Shown: positions 12,411 through 25,809 of the stretch, piece by piece | How the letters are laid out: every line of letters starts with the position of its first letter | Numbering within the stretch: the stretch's first letter is position 1 | Assembly: GCA_949752745.1 (NCBI GenBank) | Contig: OX457031.1 | Coordinates: 6,422,212 to 6,486,211 of the forward strand | Length of the DNA: 64,000 bases | Origin: Protula sp. h YS-2021 | Taxonomy: Eukaryota; Annelida; Polychaeta; Sabellida; Serpulidae | Reading direction: 5' to 3' | Position numbers and translations under genes: made by a program | Notes under the pieces: generated by a model | Database searches by the model: none | Seen by the model: the letters and a program-made list of their open reading frames with translations, nothing else | Told to the model about the DNA's origin: nothing

Positions 12411-12699
12411 GCGTCAAATGTGAGAATTTCAGGAGCGCGCATGTTTGCTTGTTTTTGGTGGCGGTTTAAAATATTTAGTTATATACAAGATGAGCCTATA
12501 AACGCGGTACGGCAAACGCTTTTAGGGTGGGAGAAGAGAAGAGAGAATCAACTGACTGGAGAGGCAAAAAGACCGTTTATAGAAAAGTACTGTGTTATCC
12601 GAGCTGGAATTCGGAATGTTTGTATTGAAATTAGACGATTATGGTTGTCAAAGAGATAGTCTTAACAAGTCGATCATATTTATACACCCTTGACCTGCA
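12411..12699. other. Unique spacer between two arrays
   Basis: Holds only the downstream part of the open frame that begins in the 48 bp array. Confidence 0.5.
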
Positions 12700-12906
12700 T
12701 GTGGGGGTGGCGAGGGGCGTGTTAGATGTAGGGTGGCGAGGAGCGTGTTAGGGGTTGGGGTGGCGAGGGGCGTGTTAGGGGTAGGGGAGGGGAGGGGCGT
12801 GTTAGGGGTAGGGGTGGCGAGGGGCGTGTTAGGGGTAGGGGTGGAGAGGGGCGTGTTAGGGGTAGGGGTGGCGAGGGGCGTGTTAGGGGCAGGGGAGGGG
12901 AGGGGG
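12700..12906. repeat. G-rich 27 bp minisatellite (gtgttaggggtaggggtgg)
   Basis: About seven units containing ttagggg. It looks telomere-like only locally, because the period is 27 bp rather than 6. Confidence 0.95.
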
Positions 12907-13375
12907 CCCAGACACCGACGAGGCTCGTATTCCCGTTCACGTATCAATACCAATGAGAGAACAGAGTCTAGTTGATGAGGAACAAAGAAGGAATTGATTG
13001 TCAGTTCTGTAAGGCAATCAATCTTGTAAAAAAAACGTCTATTTAGAGTCAAGAGAAGGCAAAAATTTTTGTACATAAAGTATGGAAATTCTTGGGATCA
13101 GATAACACACAATATGAAGACGGTGGGCCAGAGTGGGCTGGGTAAATCGTGACATTTCGAGATCACGAGGAGACCAGTGAAGACATACCCCAGACGTGTT
13201 GACACAGCACAACAAGCGAGCCTTTGTTCCTGGCGGTGAAGGACGGATTCGTGTAAATATGTGCGGAACAGACAGTAGATGTTCGTGTGAACGAACGAAT
13301 TCCCAGTCGTTATTATGGTGGAATTACTTCTATTGCATATAATAATGCATTAAAAATGACATTGCATGCCGATTA
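12907..13375. other. Non-repetitive spacer
   Basis: No gene recognised. Confidence 0.5.
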
Positions 13376-13682
13376 CATCTATCCCTGCCGAGTACAACTA
13401 TCCCTCCCGAGTACAACTATCCCTGCCGAGTACAGCTATCCCCCTCCCCCGAGTACAACTGTCCCTCCGGGGTACAACTATCCCTGCCGAGTACAACTAC
13501 CCCCTCCCCCGAGTACAACTATCCCTGCCGAGTACAACTATCCCTTCCGAGTACAACTAACCCCTCCCCCGAGTACAACTGTCCCTCCGGGGTACAAATA
13601 TTCCTCGTGAGTACAACTTTCCCTCCCGGGTACAACTATCCCACCCCGGGGTACAACTTTCCCTCTGGCGTATAACTATCCC
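13376..13682. repeat. Minisatellite, ~19 bp unit (gagtacaactatccctgcc)
   Basis: About 16 units with variants (ccctcccc insertions) that form a higher-order block: a two-fold repeated ~120 bp section at 13440-13600. Confidence 0.9.
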
Positions 13683-13799
13683 ATTTGATACTTGATACTT
13701 AATGCTGACCCAAGGTAAAGTTTTCAACAGCATAATTTTTAAATTATATTTTTGAAGGGTTTGATTGGAACTGCTGATTTCATAAATTCACTTAGTAAC

Positions 13800-14735
13800 A
13801 TTTGGTATACAGACACAACATGAGGTATGCAGAAATGACACGAGGCATACAGTCATGACACGAGGCATACAGACATGACATGAGGCATACAGACACGACA
13901 TGAGGTATGCAGAAATGATACGAGGCATACAGACATGACATGAGGCATACAGACACGACATGAGGTATGCAGAAATGACACGAGGCATACAGTCATGACA
14001 TGAGGCACACAGACGTGATATGAGACATACAGACACAACATGAGGTATGCAGAAATGACACGAGGCATACAGACATGACATGAGGCATACAGACACGACA
14101 TGAGGTATGCAGAAATGACACGAGGCATACAGTCATGACATGAGGCATACAGACATGACAGAAGGCATACAGACACGACATGAGGTATGCAGAAATGACA
14201 CGAGGCATACAGTCATGACATGAGGCATACATGCATGACATGAGGCATACAGACACGACATGAGGTATGCAGAAATGACATGAGGCATACAGACATGACA
14301 TGAGGCATACAGACACGACATGAGGCACGCAGAAATGACACGAGGCATACAGTCATGACATGAGGCATACAGACACGACATGAGGTATGCAGAAATGATA
14401 CGAGGCATACAGACATGGCATGAGGCATACAGACACGACATGAGGTATGCAGAAATGACACGAGGCATACAGTCATGACATGAGGCATACAGACATGACA
14501 TGAGGCATACAGACACGACATGAGGCACGCAGAAATGACACGAGGCATACAGTCATGACATGAGGCATACAGACATGACATGAGGCATACAGACATGACA
14601 TGAGGTTTGCAGAAATGACACGAGGCATACAGACAGGACACGAGGCATACAGACATGGCATTAGGCGTACCTACAGACATGACATGAGGCATAAAGACAT
14701 GACATGAGGCATACAGACATTGTATGAGGTATACA
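13800..14735. repeat. Minisatellite, 20 bp unit (cgaggcatacagacatgaca)
   Basis: About 46 units with a clear 60 bp higher-order period (gaggtatgcagaaatgaca, then two gaggcatacag units). Minus-strand frames rich in Cys and Ser (CLMSCLYASCH-type) are repeat translations. Confidence 0.95.
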
Positions 14736-14837
14736 GAAAAATGCAGCGAAATTAAAATAACTGTCTCACTCAACTGCGCTATCATTTAATTACTCACTGC
14801 TTTTAGCAATTATTAGTCAGACGAAATTAGTGAAACG

Positions 14838-15125
14838 ATACCCACACGGTACTCAAACAGTACCGAAACGGTACCTAAACAGTACTCACATGGCACCCAA
14901 ACGGTACTCACAGTGTACCCAAACAGTACCCAAACGATACCCACACGGTACTCAAACAGCACTAAAGCGTTACCTAAACAGTACTCACATGGTACCCACA
15001 CGGTACCCAAACGGTACTCACACTGTACCCAAACGGTACTCACACTGTACCCAAACAGTGCCCAAACGGTACCCGCACGAGACCCCCATCTACCCAAACA
15101 GTGCCCAAATGGTACCCACACGACC
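14838..15125. repeat. Minisatellite, 11 bp unit (ggtacccaaac)
   Basis: About 26 imperfect units with variants such as ggtactcacac. KpnI-like ggtacc sites recur. Confidence 0.92.
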
Positions 15126-15326
15126 TCGTTAAAATGTGCAGTTCTGTTGAAGTCGTTCGACAAGTACATTCAACCCGGAATTGTACTCGAGATCTGTTTG
15201 CATAGTTTCACGATATTTCACGAGATCTGCTTTCGTTAAGATAACCAAGCGATATGAAACCACGTGCAGGATTCTCTCAATGAGTTCAGAGTTGCGGGTT
15301 TCGGGGTTTTATGGGTGTGTGTGTGA

Positions 15327-15377
<51 letters not shown>

Positions 15378-15884
15378 GGTGGAGGGCGGGGGTGAAAAAC
15401 TGTCTCCAAATGGCAGATTTTTACGAAATTACAAAAAAGTGTAAGAGGGAGTTGCAATATCGCCATCCTCAAAGTTGTGATTTAACAAGACTTTCATGGA
15501 GTGGCAATTTTATCACCATGTCTCGCCAGCACTTCAATTTAATGTCAGCTGATTGTTGCTAAAATTTTGACGAAAAAGATTTAAAAAAAACAAACTCTTG
15601 GCAAGGAGAAAAAAACATTTCGATCAATACAGAAATTAAATGGAAACTTTGAGACTCAACAATTTGCAGACAACGAGAACAACGTATAATTTCGAAAACA
15701 CTTAAGTTTTTTTTCGGTGAAATCGATTTGTGCTCATGCTTGAACTGTTTTTGTTGATTGATTAAGCAGTTGTAGTGATTGGGCAGATCTGAGGATGATT
15801 CGGCCTTGTCCCAGTTTGCCAGATGCGCGCATCTCGTGTTCAGACTCCGCGAAGAATAGACGCGTAGTTTTCCTTGTGGTATAT
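15126..15884. other. Unique spacer containing a (GT)n tract
   Basis: The GT microsatellite spans about 15314-15374. No exon was identified on either side. Confidence 0.6.
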
Positions 15885-16990
15885 GTATGTGCTGTGCCTA
15901 GGACCACATGTACTGCACCCAGGACTGCATGTGCTGTACCTAGGACTGCATGTGCTGTACCTAGGACTGCATGTGCTGTACCTAGGACTGCATGTGCTGT
16001 ACCTAGGACTGCATGTGCTGTACCTAGGACTGCATGTGCTGTACCTAGGACTGCATGTGCTGTACCTAGGACTGCATGTGCTGTACCTAGGACTGCATGT
16101 GCTGTACCTAGGACTGCATGTGCTGTACCTAGGACTGCATGTGCTGTACCTAGGACTGCATGTGCTGTACCTAGGACTGCATGTGCTGTACCTAGGACTG
16201 CATGTGCTGTACCTAGGACTGCATGTGCTGTACCTAGGACTGCATGTGCTGTACCTAGGACTCCATGTACTGTACCTAGGACTGCATGTAATTTACCTAG
16301 TACTGTACCTTGGACTGTATGTCCTGTACCTAGGACTGCATGTGCTGTACCTAGGACTGCATGTGCTGTACCTAGGACTCCATGTACTGTACCTAGGACT
16401 GCATGTAATTTACCTAGTACTGTACCTTGGACTGTATGTCCTGTACCTAGGACTGCATGTGCTGTACCTAGGACTGCATGTGCTGTACCTAGGACTCCAT
16501 GTACTGTACCTAGGACTGCATGTAATTTACCTAGTACTGTACCTTGGACTGCATGTGCTGTACCTAGGACTGCATGTGCTGTACCTAGGACTGCATGTGC
16601 TGTACCTAGGACTGCATGTGCTGTACCTAGGACTGCATGTGCTGTACCTAGGACTGCATGTGCTGTACCTAGGACTGCATGTGCTGTACCTAGGACTGCA
16701 TGTGCTGTACCTAGGACTGCATGTGCTGTACCTAGGACTGCATGTGCTGTACCTAGGACTGCATGTGTTGTACCTAGGACTGCATGTGCTGTACCTAGGA
16801 CTGCATGTGCTGTACCTAGGACTGCATGTGCTGTACCTAGGACTGCATGTTATTTACCTAGTACTGTACCTTGGACTGTATGTCCTGTACCTAGTACTGC
16901 ATATTCTGTACCCAGGACGACATGTACTCTACATAAGACTACATGTAATGTATCCAGAACTGCACAAATTGTACCTGGGACTGCAGGGAT
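15885..16990. repeat. 21 bp minisatellite, about 52 copies (ctaggactgcatgtgctgta)
   Basis: Very homogeneous 21 bp units are interrupted by four near-identical copies of a variant block containing gtaatttacctagtactgta. The homogeneity implies recent expansion. Two plus frames (15795-17021 and 15874-17001) are fully open because 21 is a multiple of 3, giving 7-residue repeats (TACAVPR or LHVLYLG). I judge both spurious. Confidence 0.97.
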
Positions 16991-17179
16991 CATACCCTTA
17001 AGGAAACTTCCACCCAGATAGATGACGGGTTTACATTGGAGTTTAGAGTAGTACAGAATAGTAGCACAGTGTCTGTCCGTCCATCTCTCTGTCTGACGAG
17101 CCGTCCGTCTCCAAGTTTTGCCCAGCGCACATCTTTGAAACTATTAGGCGGATCAAATTGACTGTTCATTACCACTCCC

Positions 17180-18005
17180 TCCCTCGCACGGTCGTCTACA
17201 ATGCCTGTTCCTCACCACACCCTCCCTGGTAAGGTCGTCTACAGTGACTGTTCCTCACCACACCCTCCCTCCCACGGTCGTCTACAATGACTGTTCCTCA
17301 CCACTCCCTCCCTCCCACGGTCGTCTACAATGACTGTTCCTCACCACTCCCTCCCTCGCACGGTCGTCTACAATGCCTGTTCCTCAGCACACCCTCCCTG
17401 GTAAGGTCGTCTACAGTGATTGTTCCTCACCACACCCTCCCTCCCACGGCCGTCTACAATGACTGTTCCTCACCACTCCCTCCCTCCCACGGTCGTCTAC
17501 AATGACTGTTCCTCACCACTCCCTCCCTCGCACGGTCGTCTACAGTGAGTGTTCCTCACCACTCCCTCCCTCGCACGGTGGTCTACAGTGACTGTTCCTC
17601 ACCACTCCCTCCCTCCCACGGTCGTCTACAATGACTGTTCCTCACCACTCCCTCTCTCCCACGGCCGTCTACAATGACTGTTCCTCACCACTCCCTCCCT
17701 CCCACGGTCGTCTACAATGACTGTTCCTCACCACACCCTCCCTCCCACGGCCGTCTACAATGACTGTTCCTCACCACTCCCTCCCTCCCACGGTCGTCTA
17801 CAATGACTGTTCCTCACCACTCCCTCCCTCCCAAGGTCGTCTACAATGACTGTTCCTCACCACACCCTCCCTCCCACGGTTGTCTACAATGACTGTTCCT
17901 CACCACTCCCTCCCTCCCAAGGTCGTCTACAATGACTGTTCCTCACCACACCCTCCCTCCCACGGTCGTCTACAATGACTGTTCCTCACCATTCCTCCCT
18001 CCCAC
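17180..18005. repeat. 43 bp minisatellite, about 19 copies
   Basis: The unit contains ctacaatgactgttcctcac and cactccctccctcccacggt. Variants (ggtaaggtcg, acggccgtc) recur in ordered blocks near 17190 and 17350. Confidence 0.95.
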
Positions 18006-19209
18006 GGTCGCCATATGGCTACAGGATGACATGAATGGCCACGGGCTTATAAATGCAAACGTGAACATTCCTTTATGTAACAAATATCTGTAAACAAAAG
18101 TAGCAAATTCTAAAGCTTCATTTTTCCCCCAAATAGGGTGTAAAATTAGGTGTCTGTAATGTCGTGTCAGGTCAGCCTTATTTCTTAACCGATTTATTGT
18201 CAAGGAAAAGGGGAGAGGGGAAGGGGGAGGCGGGAAGTTGCCAGATAGCAGGACAAGTACCCGGGGATGTTTTCAATACTGGCCATTATTGGGATGGAAT
18301 GATGTTACTCAGACTGGGCAAATTATTGCCCTCCTCCCCACTCCCTTCCCTTCCCTCCTCTCCCTTTCCCCCTGCCCTCCGACCTCCCCTCCCCCCCCTC
18401 CGACCTCCTCTCCCCGGCCCCTCTACCATCATTCCTCGAACGGTTCTTGTGGCAGACTGCAGGTCCCCGTGACGGATCGTGACACCATCTTTGTCCGAAT
18501 TGCCCCTCCCCCTGCCCAGTAATAACTGAAATGCCTCTCTTCTTTCTTCTTTTTTCGTGTGAAAAGCGTTCTCGATAAGAAATGATTCGCATTACGTTTC
18601 TATGTAGTGAAGTACGTTAGTGGTATAGTGTGACCATCTCTCTATATCTTTGTTCTGTACCCCCTCCTTCCCTTCCCCTCCCCTCCCCCTCTCCTCTCTC
18701 CCCCCCCCTCCCGATAAGAAGTATATTGTGACCTTCTCTCCATATCTTTGTTCTGCTTTGCACTGCCCCGCCACCGACCCCTCCTCTTCACCCCTTTTCA
18801 GTTCAGAGGTGTTGAAACACGTGTTTACATAAAAAATAAACATTGAATCAGTAGATCCTCCCTATGGAGGGGATTCCCACAACAACAAAGCACCAATCGT
18901 CTGTCTGCGGCTTTCCCAAAGAAGCCCTTGACTTACGTGAAATAATAACAGTCTCCCCTTACATGGGTCCTTTTTTCTACGAAATTATTCAATATTTGAG
19001 AGAGACGTGATAATGTTGTGGTGGGGTGAGATAATGGCAGAGCCTTGTACCAGGCCCCGCTACGCGCCGTCCTCAATGAATTAACACCGCGTCGGCATTC
19101 GTGGATTATGTTACAATTATAAGGTCTAATTATAGCGCAGCACGGCAAATTAATAACTTTGAAGAAGATGAAACTGAGGTCGCGACCGCTATGGCGACAG
19201 GGGCAGAAG
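18006..19209. other. Non-repetitive stretch with two polypyrimidine tracts
   Basis: C/T-rich tracts occur at about 18330-18425 and 18655-18715, each followed by a similar gtgaccatctctctatatct / gtgaccttctctccatatct motif. No gene recognised. Confidence 0.55.
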
Positions 19210-20090
19210 TTAACAGTCAAGTCACACACACTATAACTGCTCGGGTAGATCTTTATATACAGATCACACACACTATAACTGCTCGGGTAGATCTTTATAT
19301 ACAGATCACACCCGCTATAACTGCTCCGGTAGATCTTTAGATACAGATCACACTCGCTATAACTGCTCGGGTAGATCTTTAGATGCAGATCACACTCGCT
19401 ATAACTGCTCGGGTAGATCTTTAGATACAGATCACACTCGCTATAACTGCTCGGGTAGATCTTTAGATACAGATCACACACGCTATAACTGCTCGGGTAG
19501 ATCTTTAGATACAGATCACACCAGTTATAATTGCTCGGGTAGATCTATATATACAGATCACACACGCTAAAACTGCACGGGTGGATAGTTATATACAGAT
19601 GAAAGCCGCTAAAACTGCTCGGGTAGATCTTTAAATACAGATCACACTCATTATAACCGCTCGGGTAGATCTTTAGATGCAGATCACACCCGTTATAATT
19701 GCGCGTGTATATCTATACATACAGATGACAGCCGCTAAAACTGCTCGGGTATATCTTTATATACAGATCACACACGCTATAACTGCTCGGGTAGATCTTT
19801 AGATACAGATCACACTCGCTATAACTGCTCGGGTAGATCTTTAGACACAGATCGCACTCATTATAACTGCTCGGGTAGATCTTTAGATGCAGATCACACC
19901 CGCTATAACTGCTCGGGTAGATCTATATATACAGATCACACCCGCTATAACTGCTCGGGTAGATCTATATATACAGATCCCACCCGCTATAACTGCTCGG
20001 GTAGATCTTTAGATGGAGATCACACCCGCTCTAACTGCTCGGGTAGATCTTTAGATACAGATCACACCCGCTATAACTGCTTCAAGAAAC
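19210..20090. repeat. 42 bp minisatellite, about 21 copies
   Basis: The unit contains ctataactgctcgggtagat and ctttagatacagatcacac, with a BglII-type agatct in each. Copies after 19500 are more divergent than the first ten. Confidence 0.95.
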
Positions 20091-20099
20091 TGCTGCTCT

Positions 20100-20815
20100 A
20101 ATATCTTGTAATTCTGTGATAACAAACCGCTGAAATATTTGATGACTGATGTGTGCTGTTCGATGGCTCATGTAATATATTTGATGAGTGAAGTGTAATA
20201 TTTGAATGCTGAGTTGTTTGATGACTGATGTGCGGAATTTGATGACTGAAGGTGATGTCTGATGGCCGACGTGAGATATTTGATGATTGATGTGTAATGT
20301 TTGATGGCCGACGTGAGATATTTGATGACTGATGTGTAATGTTTGATGGCTGATGTGAGATATTTGATGACTGATGTGTGATGTTTGATGGCCGACGTGA
20401 GATATTTGATGACTGATGTGTGATGTTTGATGGCCGACGTGAGATATTTGATGATTGATGTGTAATGTTTGATGGCCGACGTGAGATATTTGATGACTGA
20501 GTTGTGGTGTCTGATGGCGGACGTGAGATGTTTGATGACTGATGCGTGATGTTCGATGACTGAGGTGTCACATTTGATGAAAGATGCGTGATCTTTGATA
20601 ATTGATAACTGTTGTATGATGGTTTATGACCGATGTGTGATTGTGGATGACTCATGCAGATGTTTGGTGACTGGTGAGATGTTTTTGATGACTGACGTGC
20701 GATGTCTGATGACTGATGCGCGATGTTTCATCACTGATATGTGATGTTTGATGACTGATGTGTGATGATTTATGACTGTTGTGTTCTGATATCTGATATT
20801 TAATGACTAATATAT
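20100..20815. repeat. Minisatellite, ~42 bp unit built of 21 bp halves (gatgactgatgtgtgatg)
   Basis: The halves tttgatgactgatgtg and tttgatggccgacgtgaga alternate in the middle of the array, degenerating toward 20800. Confidence 0.93.
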
Positions 20816-21027
20816 GATGTTTTTCTACTGTTGATAAAATTTCCTTAGTGGCAGTGAATAGTTTTATTTGTTTAAGTCCTGAACAGGGAAGTGAAAAACA
20901 CAGTTTTTAAATGCTTTTAGTAGCATTCACCACCGGTACTTTCTGGGGTTTAGATCGTCTTGACAGAGACGCAAAATAATTTCTGAACAGTAGTGGTAGT
21001 AGAAGTAGTATTAGAAGTAGTGGTACC

Positions 21028-21118
<91 letters not shown>
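21028..21118. repeat. (AAT)n microsatellite
   Basis: About 30 perfect AAT triplets. Confidence 0.97.
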
Positions 21119-21651
21119 GAAATCATTCCACTTTCGTCAATAATCCCCAAATCGTCCTTTGTTTACTGGGTGAATATGCCCCCCCCCATACACTGGGTGA
21201 ATATGCCTCCATTCATTGGGTGAATACGCCCCCACTTTCAAATCACTTCAACCCAGTGCACCTAATTCGGCTACGCAATCGAAAGCATTCAGCCAATTGA
21301 CTTTTCATTAAGCAGTTGATCTAAAACAAACGCCACTGAAATTAAGTGCGGACTGCAAATGGTTGGAAATTCCCCGTATTTTCACTCACTTTTCTCATTG
21401 CTCACCAGACTAAATCTGCTCAAAGAACAAACAATTGATGCTATTTTTGGGAGTGCTTGAAACGTGTAGATAGAATCTTCGCAGCCTTCCGGCGAGTAGC
21501 CAAAACTGGGGTCCTTTTTTTAAATGAACTACTCTCCAGTTTCAATCAGTCTTGTTAAAAATTATGTCTTTAGAACGTAGAATATAAATATCTGGTCCTG
21601 TATAAAGACGTAATCAACTGCTGTTGATTCCCTTCAGACTGATTGGGTCAG
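21119..21651. other. Non-repetitive stretch
   Basis: Contains a small three-fold repeat of tgggtgaatatgcc at 21168-21230. No gene seen. Confidence 0.5.
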
Positions 21652-22035
21652 AAAAAGATGGCGCGTCTGGGAAAAGATGGAGTGTCTCGGAGAAGTGGCG
21701 TGTCTCTGAAAAGATGGCGTGTCTCGAAAACGATGGTGTGTCTCTGAAAAGATGGAGTGTCTCGGAGAAGTGGCGTGTCTCTGAAAAGATGGCGGGTATA
21801 AAAAAGATGGCGTCTCTCGGAAAAGATGGCGTGTCTTGAAAAAGATGGCGTGTCTCGGAGCAGTGGCATGTCTGAAAAAAGATGGCGTGTTTCGGAAAAG
21901 ATGGCGTGTCTCGGAAAAGTGGCATGTCTCAGAAAAGATTGCGTGCTTCAGAGAAGTGACGTGTCTCAGAAAAAGATGGCGTGTCTCAGAAAAGATGGCG
22001 TGTCTCGGAGAAGTGGCGTGTCTCAGAAAGTTGAA
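21652..22035. repeat. Minisatellite, ~20 bp unit (aagatggcgtgtctcggaaa)
   Basis: About 19 imperfect units on the plus strand. Confidence 0.93.
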
Positions 22036-22189
22036 CATAAAATTTTCGAAACATTTTTTTTTTGCAAAAACTGACAAAGCCCTTTATTTTTTATGTATTT
22101 TTATATGGGATGTTATCAAGAAAAGGAGCACCTGGTATTAAAACTAAATTTTCATGCCCTGAACAAAAACATGTATCAAGTTTGATCGA

Positions 22190-22370
22190 ATCTGATGACG
22201 TTTTCATACAGTTCCGTACTCACATTTTTATACAGTTCCGTACTTAATTTTTATACAGTTCGTTTCTTACATTTTCATACAGTTCCGTACTCACATTTTT
22301 ATACAGTTTCGTACTTAATTTTTATACATTTCCTTTCTTACAATTTTATGCAGTTCCGTACTTACATTTA
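22190..22370. repeat. Minisatellite, ~23 bp unit (tacagttccgtactcac)
   Basis: About eight imperfect units alternate acatttttatacagttccg with taatttttatacagt. Confidence 0.85.
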
Positions 22371-23124
22371 AGCGCTGTGTCCTTTTCTCGCCCTTGCACA
22401 AATTCACATGCAATATATTCCAAAATTATTCAGCGAAAAATTCCCCCTCAGGAGAGGTGCGTTTTCTATGTAAGAAAGCTGGTGGGTGTCGGGTTTATCC
22501 AATCAACAGACTAGACCACATGCTTCCCCAGAACCTTATATATCCAGCCGCATCAGGCCCAATACAGAGCGCAGTTTTATCTCCGTTTTTTTAAGGCCCT
22601 GTGAATGATGTAACAGCTCGGCGTGCTTCGAAGTGTTTATATCTGTACCAACGGAGTGAAATCGAAGCTTTTGCGATCAGGGTTCATTCATCAAATTCTT
22701 AGCGGAAATCTAGTTCAATTTTTGCCTCTCTGTTCACACTTGGGTGATTTCGTGGCGTTACTTTTTCTCACTCTGTGTGGGTGTTAATGGCTCGAAGGGA
22801 TTTAAGTTTTAATGTATTTGTTGTTCAAGTTCTTTGTATAACTGATTATCTTCTCAAATGCGATTTTATTAGATAATAAGCCTCTTATCTTAGAGATCGT
22901 TATCAATGCTATGTCACTGGTTTATTGATACGAGCAGAAAACAGTAAAAAGAGTAATGATCGAATATATTGGATTTATCGTCCTATACTTGAGTAAACAC
23001 ACGTGTAGATGTAAAAACTGTTGTTCGATAAAGTTTTTGCAATTCAAATACCGTGTTGTTTGCAGATCAAATCGATATTCTGTTCGATCGCTCTCATCTC
23101 TTCTTTATCTCAAGCCTAGCACTG
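22371..23124. other. Non-repetitive stretch, no gene seen
   Basis: Unique sequence without supported exons. Confidence 0.5.
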
Positions 23125-24450
23125 CGTATTTCCAGGGCTCCGATCCCTTATCGCACAGATCAAAGCACTGCGATCTCTTATCACTCAGATCAAAGTGTTA
23201 CGATCCCTTATCATTCAGATCAAAGTGTTCCGATCTCTTATTACTCAGTTCAAAGTGTTCTGACCTCTTATCACTCATCTCAAAGTGTTCCGATCCCTTA
23301 TCACTCAGATCAAAGTGTTCCGATCCCTTATCACTCAGATCAAAGTGTTCCGATCCCTTATCACTCAGATCAAAGTGTTCCGATCTCTTATCACTCATCT
23401 CAAAGTGTTCCGATCCCTTATCACTCAGATCAAAGTGTTCCGATCCCTTATCACTCAGATCAAAGTGTTCCGATCCCTTATCACTCAGATCAAAGTGTTC
23501 CGATCTCTTATTACTCAGATCAAGCTGCTTCAATCCCTTATCGCACAGTTCAAGGTGCTCCGATTCCTTATCGCACAGACCAAGCTGCTTCAATCCGTTA
23601 TCGCACAGTTCAAGGTGATCTGATCCCTTATCGCACAGATCAAAGTGCTCCGATTCCTTATCGCACAGATCAAGCTGCTTCAATCCCTTATCGCACAGTT
23701 CAAGGTGATCTGATCCCTTATCGCACAGATCAAGATGCTCCGATTCCTTATCGCACAGATCAAGCTGCTTCAATCCCTTATCGCACAGTTCAAGGTGATC
23801 TGATGCCTTATCGCACAGATCAAGATGCTCCGATTCCTTATCGCACAGATCAAGCTGCTTCAATCCCTAATCGCACAGTTCAAGGTGATCTGATTCCTTA
23901 TCGCACAGATCAAAGTGCTCCGATTCCTTATCGCACAGATCAAGCCTCTTCAATCCTTTATCGCACAGTTCAAGGTGATCTGATCCCTTATCGCACAGAT
24001 CAAGATGCTCCGATTCCTTATCGCACAGATCAAGCTGCTTCAATCCCTTATCGCACAGTTCAAGGTGATCTGATGCCTTATCGCACAGATCAAGATGCTC
24101 CGATTCCTTATCGCACAGATCAAGCTGCTTCAATCCCTTATCGCACAGTTCAAGGTGACCGACCCCTTATCACACAGATCATGATGCTCCGATCCTTTAT
24201 CGCACAGATCAAGGTGTTCCAATCCTTATCGCACAGATCAAGGTGACCTACCCTTATCGCACAGATCAAGGTGCTCCGATCCTTTATCGCAAAGATCAAG
24301 GTGTTTCGATCCTTATCGCACAGATCAAGGTGACCTACCCCTTATCGCACAGATCAAGGTGCACCGATCCTTTATCGCAAAGATCAAGGTGTTTCGATCC
24401 TTATCGCACAGATCAAGGTGTTCCAACCCCTTTGCACAGATCAAGGTGTA
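23125..24450. repeat. 30 bp minisatellite, about 44 copies, two domains
   Basis: The first part (to about 23520) repeats a 30 bp unit containing cttatcactcagatcaaagt. After about 23520 it switches to a 60 bp dimer that alternates cttatcgcacagatcaag with cttatcgcacagttcaaggt, and then degrades after 24170. The unit length keeps a plus frame open at 23053-24246 and minus frames open as well. None looks like a gene. Confidence 0.95.
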
Positions 24451-25498
24451 TTTTTGACATGCAGATTTGAGGAAAACATTTTGGTGATATTTTAAGTATT
24501 TTTCCAGTCACATCACAGCGATTTCGGCTCAGACAAAATGTGTGGACCCGTTTATTTGCATACCTTTTGTCCCAGGTTTGGTGTATATAAGGTAAATGGA
24601 AGATACCTGGGTAACAGTTAAATAAAAAGTGAAGTTTCTGCACGCCCTCCTAATAACATGCAACAATGAATAAAGCGATCCCAACCAACTTCAATGCTTC
24701 CGAAAAAAACAGGCAATTCTGCACGTTTTTACCCCGAAATTATCGAGGAAAGTCCTTGTTTCTTATCTTTCTATGTGTGAAGTTTGCAGCCCCCCCCCAA
24801 TCGCCCGGGTATTCGACAGTGATGGGTACGGGTGGGGTAGGGGGAGGGTTTGGGCGTATATAACTTCACTCCAATGCATTAAATTGTCTTGTTTCATAGA
24901 TTTGGTTAACAAAATATCAATTTGATCTAATTGTTTTTAAAGTGCATCAGAATAAGACAGTTTGTAAAACTATTGTTTTATTAAATGTGGTTCAAACTAG
25001 TGTATTGTCTCTCAGTAACTTTGAATACACTTTTGGTAATCTATTGTACTACGAAAAGTAAGCAGTAAATAAAGCAGAGGAATGAAAAGATGGAGACAAA
25101 ATGAGCAATAAATGGACCAAATTTTCTAGTAAAAGGAGAAGCAAAAAGAAACAAGAAGTACTTCCAAAATCTTCTGTTTTTATGGGTTTGATTCATCAAA
25201 ATGTTTATAGATCTGTAATTCTTGTACTGAAAACAAGAGTTGGTATGACGAAGCTCGACAATACAAGCGATGTGAAGCCAGAACCCCCCCCCCCCCCCCC
25301 AAAAAAAAAAAAAAAAAAAAAACAAAAAAAAACGGGCAAACTTAATCTGACTTTTAACCAAGAACAAATTCGCCAAAAGATCAGTTTTCAAGATTTCGAT
25401 TTATGTCTCAAAAGGTAAGAGCAAATCTAACCCTAATTGGGGTCAAACTTTGTAACTGATTGCGTCATCTGTCGGCCAGTGGTCCAGTGGCCAGTGTG

Positions 25499-25500
<2 letters not shown>
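24451..25500. other. Mostly unique sequence
   Basis: A poly(C)/poly(A) run lies at 25286-25333. The 105-codon plus frame crossing it is low-complexity. No gene recognised. Confidence 0.5.
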
Positions 25501-25588
<88 letters not shown>

Positions 25589-25655
25589 GAATAGGGTCAA
25601 ACATTGAACTGATTACGTCATCTACCGGCTAGTGATTCAGTGGCCAGTGTCGATT
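25438..25655. repeat. (CT)n microsatellite flanked by a direct repeat
   Basis: An uninterrupted CT run (about 25502-25587) sits between two diverged copies of a ~60 bp block beginning gggtcaaac and ending cagtggccagtgt (25438-25500 and 25594-25655). Confidence 0.9.
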
Positions 25656-25809
25656 ACACCGTCTGGAGGCTATTGGTTGAGTGGCACTTTTTTAAAGCAT
25701 TTCTTCAAGCTCACGCTTCTAACCAGGCCCAACGCTATGCAAATACGATGTAGAGAGCCTCGTTCTAAATCATCGCTAAAAGCCGGAGCAAGTAGCGAGG
25801 GCTGGCGAC

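Noticed and set aside
12700..12906. Telomere-like ttagggg repeats
   Set aside because: The period is 27 bp and the motif is embedded in a larger unit; not an interstitial telomere.
15795..17021. 408-codon and 375-codon plus-strand open frames
   Set aside because: Both are translations of a perfect 21 bp repeat; two overlapping frames are equally open and neither has a non-repeat domain.
23053..24246. 397-codon plus open frame
   Set aside because: By-product of the 30 bp array; the minus strand is open as well.
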